This document shows, one piece after another, positions 56,729 to 63,409 of a DNA stretch of 64,000 nucleotides. The notes beneath the pieces are model-generated. The model saw only the letters and a list, made by a program, of their open reading frames with translations. It was not told where the DNA came from and did no database searches. Within the stretch, counting starts at the first letter, position 1. Each line of letters opens with the position of its first letter. Source of the DNA: Minwuiaceae bacterium (GTDB taxonomy: Bacteria > Pseudomonadota > Alphaproteobacteria > Minwuiales > Minwuiaceae); contig JANQEE010000009.1 in the NCBI GenBank assembly GCA_028278525.1, positions 1 to 64,000 on the forward strand, written 5' to 3'. The position numbers and the translations under genes are program-made.

Positions 56729-57880
56729 ATGGCGATCCACTTCGAAGCATCCGAACTGGCCGACCGTCGGGCCCGGGCCTCAGCCGAGATGGCGCGACGC
56801 GGGCTGGACGGCATGCTGCTGTTCCGCCAGGAAAGCATGTTCTACCTGACCGGCTACGACACCTTCGGCTACGTCTTCTTCCAGTGCCTGTACATGGGCG
56901 CCGACGGCACGATGGTGCTGCTGACCCGCGCGCCGGACCTCCGCCAGGCGCAACATACGTCGGTCATAGAGGACATCCGCATCTGGACCGACCGGCACGG
57001 CGCCAACCCGGCCGAGCAGTTGCGCGACATCCTGGACGGTCAGGGCTGCCGCGGAAAAAGGCTCGGCGTCGAGTTCGAAGCCTACGGGCTCACCGCCCGG
57101 TCCGGCCGGATGCTGGAGGCGGCGCTGGACGGCTTCTGCACGCTGGAAGACGAATCCAACCTGGTCAGCGAACTCCGCCTGATCAAAAGCCCGGCCGAGA
57201 TCGCCTATGTCCGCCGCGCCGGCGAACTGGCCGACGCCGCCTGGGACGCAGCGGTGCGGCTGGCCAAACCCGGCGCGTTCGAGGGCGACATCCTGGCCGC
57301 GATGCAGGGCGCGGTGTTCGCCGGCGGCGGCGACTATCCGGGCAACGAGTTCATCATCGGCTCCGGCAACGACGCCCTGCTCTGCCGCTATTTCACCGGG
57401 CGCCGCCACCTGGACGCAGAGGACCAGCTCACCCTGGAATTCGCCGGCGCCTACCGCCACTACCACGCCTGCCTGATGCGGACGATCCCGGTCGGCGGCG
57501 CGAGCGCCCGGCAGCGGGCAATGCACGAAGCCTGCCGCGACGCGCTGACCGCCTGCGAGGAAAGCTTAAAGCCCGGCCAGCCCATGGGCGCGGTGTTCGA
57601 CGCTCACGCCCGGGTGCTGGACGAGCACGGTTTCCAAGAGCACCGGATGAACGCCTGCGGTTACTCGCTCGGCACCACCTTCGCGCCGAACTGGATGGAC
57701 TGGCCGATGTTCTATACCGGCAACCCGGTGACGGCGGCGCCGGACATGGTGTTCTTCCTGCACATGATCCTGTTCGACTCCGACGCCGGCGAGGCGATGA
57801 CCTTGGGCCGCACGGTGCGGGTCACCGAGACCGGGTGCGAGCCGCTGTCGACCGCGTCGCTGGACCTGGTCATCGGCTGA
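56729..57880 (+). CDS. M24 family (creatinase/Xaa-Pro peptidase fold) enzyme
   Basis: A 383-residue pita-bread-fold enzyme. The creatinase N-terminal domain spans about 10-145 and the catalytic domain 155-383. Typical parts are ELRLIKSPAEIAYVRRAGEL and EHRMNACGYSLGTTF. The metal ligands of true aminopeptidases seem replaced: LTLEFAGAYRHYHACLMRT has E and A/C where D and D occur in LDVGA...HSDLTRT. This resembles creatinase or ectoine hydrolase (DoeA). The aminotransferase downstream suggests catabolism of a small nitrogen compound. Its last 32 codons recur twice downstream. Confidence 0.87.
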   Translation: MAIHFEASELADRRARASAEMARRGLDGMLLFRQESMFYLTGYDTFGYVFFQCLYMGADGTMVLLTRAPDLRQAQHTSVIEDIRIWTDRHGANPAEQLRDILDGQGCRGKRLGVEFEAYGLTARSGRMLEAALDGFCTLEDESNLVSELRLIKSPAEIAYVRRAGELADAAWDAAVRLAKPGAFEGDILAAMQGAVFAGGGDYPGNEFIIGSGNDALLCRYFTGRRHLDAEDQLTLEFAGAYRHYHACLMRTIPVGGASARQRAMHEACRDALTACEESLKPGQPMGAVFDAHARVLDEHGFQEHRMNACGYSLGTTFAPNWMDWPMFYTGNPVTAAPDMVFFLHMILFDSDAGEAMTLGRTVRVTETGCEPLSTASLDLVIG

Positions 57881-57893
57881 CGGAGGCGCCGGC

Positions 57894-57962
57894 ATGCCCT
57901 ATGTCGTGATCTTCGTGGCGGTCCTTCTGCTCGGCATGGTGGCGAGCTGTATTCTGATGTGA
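57894..57962 (+). CDS. 22-residue hydrophobic peptide ORF
   Basis: ATG at 57894, 13 bp after the M24 stop, with GGAGG at 57882-57886. It encodes 22 residues that are nearly all hydrophobic (MPYVVIFVAVLLLGMVAS, ending in CILM): one membrane span with a single Cys. A copy at 59299-59367 keeps the frame and 18 of the codons in sense, and a shortened copy lies at 63296-63322, each following an M24 tail. Conservation across copies favours a real peptide. Confidence 0.55.
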   Translation: MPYVVIFVAVLLLGMVASCILM

Positions 57963-58062
57963 GCCGGCGGCGGGCCTTTGCGCGTCGGGCGGAGGCCGGG
58001 CGATGTGGCACTGCAAGACCTGACCCCGTGCCTGCCGGCGCCTGAATTCGAGGAGTACGCCC

Positions 58063-59184
58063 ATGCATATCGAGCCGTTCAAGGTCGAGATCTGGATGAA
58101 CGAGTGGGAGACGCGCTGCACCTACAATCTGGCCGAGACCTGCGTCGAAAGCCTGACGGTCGACGAACTGTTGCGGATCGCGGGCCGCAACGACGGCGAC
58201 CTGTCCGACCTGCTGCCGATGAAGATGACCTACGGCGCCATCAAAGGCTCCGAACGGCTGCGCCGGGCGATTGCCGCGCTGTACGAGACGCAGAGCGTCG
58301 AGACGATCACCGTCACCCACGGCACGATCGCCGCCAATATGCTGGTGCACAAATCGCTGGTCGGGCGCGGCGACCGCGTCGTTTCCGTGGTCCCGACCTA
58401 TCAACAGCACTATTCCATCCCGGCAAGCATCGGGGCCGACGTCCGGCTGCTTCGGCTGCGCGAAGAGAACGCCTTTCTTCCCGATCTCGACGAGCTGCGC
58501 GCGCTGGCGACCCCGGGCACGAGACTCATTGCGCTCACCAACCCCAACAACCCCACAGGGGCCCTGATCGACCGCGCGACCCTGGAGGAGATCGCCGACA
58601 TCGCCCGGTCCGCCGGCGCCTACATCCTGTGCGACGAAGTCTATCGCGGCACCGATCAAGAGGGCGGCGGGATGACGGCCTCGATCGCCGACATCTACGA
58701 AAAGGGCATCAGTACGGCCGGCATGTCCAAGGTCTATTCGCTCGCCGGCTTGCGGCTCGGCTGGATCGCGGCGCCGAGCGAGGTGACCGAACAGGTGCTG
58801 ATCCACCGCGACTACGACACGATCTCGGTCGGCATGATCAGCGATCACCTGGCGACGATGGCGCTGGAAAACAGCGAAAAGATGATCGCGCGCAGCCAGT
58901 CCATCACCCGCGGCAACCTAGCCGTCCTCGAGGACTGGGTCGCGGACGAGCCGCGCATCTCATGGGTCAAGCCGAGGTCCGGCACGACCGCGATGCTGCG
59001 CTACGACCTGCCTGTGGCGTCGCGCGAGTTTTGCGTCGGGCTGTTGCGGGAAACAGGCGTGTTGTTCACGCCCGGCGACGCCTTCGACATGGAAGGGTAT
59101 GTCCGCATCGGCTACGCCAACAACCCGGAGGTCCTGAAGGCGGGGCTGGCGGAAGTGTCCGGCTATATTGCAAAGCATATTTAG
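58063..59184 (+). CDS. Aminotransferase class I/II, capreomycidine-synthase-like
   Basis: A 373-residue fold-type I PLP enzyme. The PLP lysine lies in AGMSKVYSLAGLRLGW; NPNNPTGALIDRATL and YILCDEVYRG are standard. The N-terminus MHIEPFKVEIWMNEWETRCT is the type seen in the VioD/capreomycidine-synthase-like group and in catabolic operons with M24 enzymes. The substrate is unknown. The ATG at 58063 follows GAGGAG. An M24-tail repeat begins 1 bp after its stop. Confidence 0.88.
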   Translation: MHIEPFKVEIWMNEWETRCTYNLAETCVESLTVDELLRIAGRNDGDLSDLLPMKMTYGAIKGSERLRRAIAALYETQSVETITVTHGTIAANMLVHKSLVGRGDRVVSVVPTYQQHYSIPASIGADVRLLRLREENAFLPDLDELRALATPGTRLIALTNPNNPTGALIDRATLEEIADIARSAGAYILCDEVYRGTDQEGGGMTASIADIYEKGISTAGMSKVYSLAGLRLGWIAAPSEVTEQVLIHRDYDTISVGMISDHLATMALENSEKMIARSQSITRGNLAVLEDWVADEPRISWVKPRSGTTAMLRYDLPVASREFCVGLLRETGVLFTPGDAFDMEGYVRIGYANNPEVLKAGLAEVSGYIAKHI

Positions 59185-59185
59185 G

Positions 59186-59367
59186 AGACGCCGGCGAGGC
59201 GGCGACGCTCGGACGGATGGTGCTGGTGACGGAGACCGGGTGCGAGCCGTTGTCGACCGCGTCGCTGGATCTGGTCATCGGCTGACGGTGGCGCCAGCGT
59301 ACCCTATGTCGTGATCTTCGCGGTCGTCCTTCTGCTCGGCATGGTGGCAAGCTGCATTTTGATGTGA
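59186..59367 (+). pseudogene. Second copy of M24 tail plus small ORF
   Basis: 59186-59284 encodes DAGEAATLGRMVLVTETGCE and PLSTASLDLVIG then TGA, the last 32 residues of the M24 enzyme with three changes. The small hydrophobic ORF follows (59299-59367), same length as the first copy, but its ATG has become GTA; a GTG at 59311 could start 18 residues. The rest of the M24 gene is missing, so this is a duplication remnant abutting the aminotransferase stop. Confidence 0.85.
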
Positions 59368-59425
59368 GCCACTGGGATCGAATTCCGTCGTGGTTCGAAC
59401 GCTTTGCACAGCAACTTGATAACAG

Positions 59426-60184
59426 TCAACTGGGATCCGGACCATCGTAATCTGGCGGAGGGTCTACAGACCGCCAGCGTGATCCAATTTCATCACAAGA
59501 GTCTTGGATATGCTTGCGCTTGCGGGAAAACGTCCCGTGCGGCAAATGCGACCGCTCACCAAAAACGTCGATACCGAGGCAGATAGACGTGTCCGCCTCA
59601 CCGATTGATTCGAGGTGCGTTAGACAGAACTCATATGCTAGGCCAGCAACGGTCTTGCAGCGTTCCACACGTTGTCTCCCCGAACCTTCTCCGCGAGAGA
59701 AAACAAGTATCGCCCCACCAATGGAATCTGGTTCGTCACGATTACGTTTCCTTGTCAAAACGTCGAGGGAAACGCTCACTTTGGTCGGCCCAAACACCAG
59801 AGCTGGCTGCCGACCATGAATCTTTTCGCACAACACCGATGCCAAACCGAGACGATTGTACGAGCGCTGGAATCTGTCAATGGCCTCGATAGAAAATCGA
59901 CAGTCCGTCTTGACCCAATCGGTCGCGCCTGGCCGCGACTCTCTCTTTGATAGGTGATCAATAGCACTTGCTATGTGATTGAGACTCCGGCTTCCATCAG
60001 TCAGAAAATTCACCAGACACTCCCGGGCCTTGTTATATCGAGCTACAGCCGAAGTCCTAGGAAACCGTGCCTCTCGAATTATGCTCTTGCGCCGAGATGC
60101 AGTTGCAGCCAAATATTCGGCCATCTGATTCGCGGAAAGCTGCGGGTTTGCCCTGTAGCCGTAATTGGTTTTGGAGCCCACCAT
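59426..60184 (-). CDS. Hypothetical protein of accessory island
   Basis: A 252-residue soluble, basic protein, not recognised. It has an Arg-rich segment (AATASRRKSIIREARFPRTS) and helical stretches (YNKARECLVNFLTDGSRSLN), with a strand-rich C-terminal half (GRQPALVFGPTKVSVSLDVL). I chose ATG 60184, with AGGAAGAG upstream on the minus strand; ATG 60124 (MAEYLAATAS) is the other choice. Codon use is less GC-rich than neighbours, suggesting transfer. The start codon overlaps that of the divergent ORF. Confidence 0.65.
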   Translation of the reverse strand: MVGSKTNYGYRANPQLSANQMAEYLAATASRRKSIIREARFPRTSAVARYNKARECLVNFLTDGSRSLNHIASAIDHLSKRESRPGATDWVKTDCRFSIEAIDRFQRSYNRLGLASVLCEKIHGRQPALVFGPTKVSVSLDVLTRKRNRDEPDSIGGAILVFSRGEGSGRQRVERCKTVAGLAYEFCLTHLESIGEADTSICLGIDVFGERSHLPHGTFSRKRKHIQDSCDEIGSRWRSVDPPPDYDGPDPS

Positions 60185-60431
60185 GGACGATCTCTTCCTA
60201 TCAGCGCGAATCGACAGCACACGCTCTATTTGTATATCACCCTTACCACGCAAAACATACAAAGAAACCGGAACGCGAGGACTAGGCGGCGAGTACGGCT
60301 ATTTTATTTACGAAGTAGATTCATCACGGCCGGGCACTAGCCTCGAAGTAATTGGGAAGGCCGCATCCATAGAGGCGGCCATTCGCATTTTCGAGATCGT
60401 GTCACGCTCCGCCGAGCCGAATGAGGCCTGA
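60183..60431 (+). CDS. Small hypothetical protein, divergent partner
   Basis: An 82-residue protein from the ATG at 60183 (GGAG 7 bp upstream). The C-terminal half looks like a compact alpha/beta unit (GEYGYFIYEVDSSRPGTSLE, ASIEAAIRIFEIVSRSAEP). No family is recognised. Its start codon shares the palindrome CCATGG with the divergent gene, so each ribosome site lies inside the other gene's coding sequence. The base composition is lower in GC than the core genome. Confidence 0.55.
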   Translation: MDDLFLSARIDSTRSICISPLPRKTYKETGTRGLGGEYGYFIYEVDSSRPGTSLEVIGKAASIEAAIRIFEIVSRSAEPNEA

Positions 60432-60802
60432 GACAACTTGTCACTGACTAGCGGAAACAACCCTGCATGGTGCGTCTGTGCCTCGCCAAGGAAAAGAATT
60501 GCGCAAATTCTGTTGCCTACCAATTTGTGATCATACCTCATGGGCCAATCCCTGGGTTGTGAGACGAGTCTGACGGCAGCCTCGACCGCACCAGATATGC
60601 CATTTTGTTGTTGGCCCGCCAGAACTCGAATCTGGAACTTCGCGGCTGTAACCGTGCAGTCGTAGCGTTAGATAACTGTGCACAGAAAGGGACCAATTCG
60701 GCGCCGCTCGTTCCGCCATCCTAGCGCCTGCCGCCGGCTGTCTTTCCTCCGGGACCACAATGCAGGGTGGAGGTCGACTGGCGATGCACTTATATTTGCG
60801 CG
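60432..60802. other. Gap without a confident gene
   Basis: These 371 bp hold a long minus-strand open frame (60308 to about 60685) that lacks a plausible start and overlaps the 82-residue gene, so it is not called. A T-arm-like segment (CCAGA-TTCGAGT-TCTGG on the minus strand, about 60619-60635) was checked, and no acceptor partner was found. Confidence 0.4.
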
Positions 60803-61780
60803 ATGTCAGGGTTCCGAAAAAGAACAGTGCACGAGATCGCAGAGATGATCTGTGGAACCGAGAGCAAGCACTTCAAGTACAGAAGCAGTTCCTATCTGTC
60901 GGAATTCTTCGAAGATTGTGACATGGAGCAATATGTGCACGACGGCTCCACCCGTAAGTGGTGGGTATCTAGCGTTCTCGAAGAGATCCTGGCGCAGCCT
61001 GCTGATGACTCTGCGTTGCCCAGTTTAGGTTTCCAGACGGTAATACAGGTCCTGATGGACATAGCCGACAGCACAGAGACAGACCCGGACCGGAAAGCAG
61101 CACTCACAGAGTTAAACGCAAGCCTTAGTCGGGAAGGACTCCAGGCATTCTACGCCAACGACAACCGCTGCTACATCCGGAACACAAAGACGGGCGACAT
61201 CGGCCGCCCCGGCCCCGTGGTGGATCGGGCTTTGTCGAAAGATGAGGTCGAGCGACGCGCTCGGCTCACTGCTTTCATAGACGGCGCCAGCGAGGACGAA
61301 CTGACAGAGAAGGTGATTTTGCCGCTGCTCCAAGCTTTGCGATTCCAGCGCATCTCCATCGCCGGGCACAAAGACAAGGCGATGGAGTTTGGCAAAGATT
61401 TGTGGATGAAGTATCGGCTGCCCACGCGACACTGGCTTTACTTTGGGCTACAGGTAAAGCGTGGAAAAATCGATGCGTCCGCCCGCTCTAAGAACGAGAA
61501 CATCGCCGAGGTTCACAATCAGATTACGATGATGCTTGGTCACGAAATTTTCGACCCTGACATCAACAAGAAGTCCCTGGTTGACCACGCGATTATCGTA
61601 GCCGGGGGCGAAATAACAAAGCAGGCAAGGCACTGGCTGGGCGAACGGCTAAACGCGTCGCAAAGGAGCCAAATCTTATTCATGGACCGGGACGAAATTC
61701 TTCACTTGTTCGTCGTCCACAACGTTCCGATGCCGGACGAAGAGCGTACTGAGGAATTCGAAGATGACATTCCATTCTAA
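60803..61780 (+). CDS. Putative defence nuclease: AbiJ-like N-terminus with Mrr-type PD-(D/E)XK domain
   Basis: A 325-residue protein. Residues 1-65 (EIAEMICGTESKHFKYRSSS, YLSEFFEDCDMEQYVHDGST) resemble, as I recall, an AbiJ N-terminal domain of abortive-infection proteins. Residues 165-300 look like an Mrr-type restriction nuclease: helix ELTEKVILPLLQALRF, then D199 in EFGKDLW, then Q217-V-K219 in YFGLQVKRGK, the QxK form of the PD-(D/E)XK site. A HEPN gene follows about 20-70 bp downstream. The start is the ATG at 60803; 60767 is possible, and neither has a clear ribosome site. The lower GC suggests acquisition. Confidence 0.7.
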   Translation: MSGFRKRTVHEIAEMICGTESKHFKYRSSSYLSEFFEDCDMEQYVHDGSTRKWWVSSVLEEILAQPADDSALPSLGFQTVIQVLMDIADSTETDPDRKAALTELNASLSREGLQAFYANDNRCYIRNTKTGDIGRPGPVVDRALSKDEVERRARLTAFIDGASEDELTEKVILPLLQALRFQRISIAGHKDKAMEFGKDLWMKYRLPTRHWLYFGLQVKRGKIDASARSKNENIAEVHNQITMMLGHEIFDPDINKKSLVDHAIIVAGGEITKQARHWLGERLNASQRSQILFMDRDEILHLFVVHNVPMPDEERTEEFEDDIPF

Positions 61781-61848
61781 TTTAGGGTCAACGAGGTGCA
61801 ATCGACACTGAGCGTTGGAGAAAGGAAGTTCTGTCGCGCCTAGATGAC

Positions 61849-62526
61849 TTGGAGCATCGGGCTCGACAGTGTCAACAATATTTAAATGCAAATCACCTTG
61901 AATCACTCGAGAGAAAGTCAGACTTCGAAGATGCTTGGCAACGAATAAAAGAACTTATTCCTGAAGACCTCTCTCCGAATAGGGCAGGTGATCTGGAAAG
62001 ACACTTGCACTTTGCGATGCCGCATGACTTCTCGGATATTGAGCTTCATGACATTCCCGCTGTTCGGGAGTCGATCTTGCGCTATGGACAAAGAGGCGAA
62101 ACATTCATTGAAGACCAGCTTGATCATCTCAAGCTCAATTCTACGGTCTCGGACGCGTTGCACCCATTGATCAAAGACGGATGCGTCGCGTTCGTCCGAG
62201 AGCGGCAGTACCGACAGGCCGCTCTTGCGGCCGTAGGTATCGTAATGGACGAACTGCGGCGTTTATCGAGTTCCCAAGGCGACGGAGATAGCCTGATTCG
62301 CAATGTCGTAGGTGTCCGGCCAGGAAAACTCGCTTTCAGCGATTGCACCGATGACAACGCCAAAAATGTGACCGAAGGACTCAAGATGATCGCACAAGGT
62401 CTGTACAAGGGCGTGCGTAACCCAGCTTCACACGGATGGGATCGTTTCGGAAAACAAGAGGTAGTCCAAGTGATGATCACCAGCAGCTTGTTGCTGAGTC
62501 GGCTTCAAATTGTGGCAAAAAGATAG
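61849..62526 (+). CDS. TIGR02391-like HEPN-domain protein (Ymh family)
   Basis: A protein of at least 225 residues. The C-terminal half matches the TIGR02391/Hypoth_Ymh type, with LIRNVVGVRPGKLAFSDCTD and NVTEGLKMIAQGLYKGVRNP. R190 and H195 in RNPASH form the HEPN RNase motif Rx4H. The N-terminal half is helical and charged. The listed start is a TTG, but coding sequence clearly continues upstream (TERWRKEVLSRLDDLEHRAR) to an ATC at 61801 with GAGG at 61793-61796. It is expected to act with the upstream nuclease. Confidence 0.75.
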   Translation: MEHRARQCQQYLNANHLESLERKSDFEDAWQRIKELIPEDLSPNRAGDLERHLHFAMPHDFSDIELHDIPAVRESILRYGQRGETFIEDQLDHLKLNSTVSDALHPLIKDGCVAFVRERQYRQAALAAVGIVMDELRRLSSSQGDGDSLIRNVVGVRPGKLAFSDCTDDNAKNVTEGLKMIAQGLYKGVRNPASHGWDRFGKQEVVQVMITSSLLLSRLQIVAKR

Positions 62527-62566
62527 CGATCACAAGGACTTTCGGATTACGGTGACTGTGCACTAA

Positions 62567-62683
62567 ATTCGCCCGCTAGGCGATGCAGCTTTTGCGAAAA
62601 CGCTCGAGCGCCAAACCCGCGGCGTCCTCCGACCCGCCAAGCGCGGGCCGAAGCCGAAACAGGCACGGAAGCCGGAAAGGTGA
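62567..62683 (+). pseudogene. C-terminal remnant resembling a REP-associated tyrosine transposase
   Basis: A 38-codon frame after a TAA ends RPLGDAAFAKTLERQTRGVL and RPAKRGPKPKQARKPER. The pattern 'RPLG..AF...LE...G..LRP...GPKPK' is the usual end of REP-associated (Y1) tyrosine transposases as I remember them. Nothing of the catalytic HUH domain precedes it. The sequence AATGGGGTCAGAGCCAATTG at 63047-63066 is also of a kind seen near such elements. Confidence 0.45.
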
Positions 62684-62765
62684 GTGCGAGACTTTCGGTT
62701 AAATGCTCTGTCACCGTAACTCCAGATTTTCAAGACTTGGCGCCATGGCCAGCAGCCAAAAAAAT

Positions 62766-62784
62766 CCCCAGCACTAGGCTGGGG
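62766..62784. terminator. Bidirectional terminator
   Basis: CCCCAGC (62766-62772) and GCTGGGG (62778-62784), loop ACTAG. An A-run (AAAAAAAT) precedes it and CTTTCTGTCGCTTTTG follows, so it can act on both strands, ending the island transcript on the plus strand and the 24-residue ORF on the minus strand. Confidence 0.7.
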
Positions 62785-62828
62785 CTTTCTGTCGCTTTTG
62801 TTTGTAATTCAATCAGTTCAATAAGTTG

Positions 62829-62903
62829 TCAGCCGATCAGGTAGTAGACCGCGAGTGCGAAGTAAATCGCGGCCAGCCCAAAGTAGGCCATTGCAACGAT
62901 CAT
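62829..62903 (-). CDS. 24-residue hydrophobic peptide ORF
   Basis: ATG at 62903, GGGAG about 10 bp upstream on the minus strand, stop at 62829. The peptide begins MIVAMAYFGLAAIYFALA and ends YYLIG: a single membrane span rich in Ala and Tyr. It is followed by the terminator at 62766. It is too short for usual gene calling and no family is known. Confidence 0.5.
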   Translation of the reverse strand: MIVAMAYFGLAAIYFALAVYYLIG

Positions 62904-63207
62904 GGCGCAACGCTCCCATCACTTCGAGTGGGGAAAGGCGTAATTGCCCTTCTGGAGGAAGAAAAGAAGTGGCATGCCCAAATTTCATGCCGGTCATGCA
63001 AATAGCATGCCACGTGCAATTTGTCAACGAATCAAATGCAAATCAATGGGGTCAGAGCCAATTGAATTTTCGGTGTTTCGCCACCATGGGCATGGCTTGT
63101 TGTCAGCAATGAAGGCGCATGAAGCAGAAAGGTGTCAGTCTGCACGAATAAGGTCTGATGGTCCTCATTCCCGCAACCTCACGTCCGAGCGGCCGCCGTT
63201 GGCAGGG

Positions 63208-63322
63208 ACGAGGGCGGTGCGGGTGATAGAGGATGGGTGCGAGCCGTTGTCGACGGCGTCGCTGGATCTGGTGATCGGCTGAGGGAGGGGTCGGCATGGT
63301 GGCGAGCTGTATTTTGATGTGA
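63208..63322 (+). pseudogene. Third copy of M24 tail plus shortened small ORF
   Basis: The frame encodes VRVIEDGCEPLSTASLDLVI then G and TGA (ending 63282), matching the M24 C-terminus. The following small ORF has lost 42 bp relative to copy 1, exactly the distance between its two CGGCATG repeats (57890 and 57932), leaving MVASCILM (63296-63322). It marks the right edge of the accessory island. Confidence 0.8.
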
Positions 63323-63409
63323 GCCGCCGGGGAAGAGGCTCTTTTGCGTACAACATAACGATTTTCGATGCCCCTGGGCCGCCGGACAAAATCCGCAGGC
63401 TGGTGGCAT

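Noticed and set aside
60308-60685. Long minus-strand open frame in the island
   Set aside because: No ATG with a ribosome site at a sensible place, and it overlaps the 82-residue plus-strand gene; not recognisable as a protein.
60600-60700. tRNA-like T-arm (CCAGA-TTCGAGT-TCTGG) on the minus strand as a tRNA gene or attachment site
   Set aside because: The following bases CGGGCCA find no complementary 5' acceptor strand, and no D-arm or anticodon arm could be drawn.
62970-63012. GTGGCATGC...GCATGCCAC repeats as a possible CRISPR or iteron array
   Set aside because: The GCATGC units are irregularly spaced and too few; they form at most one imperfect inverted repeat.
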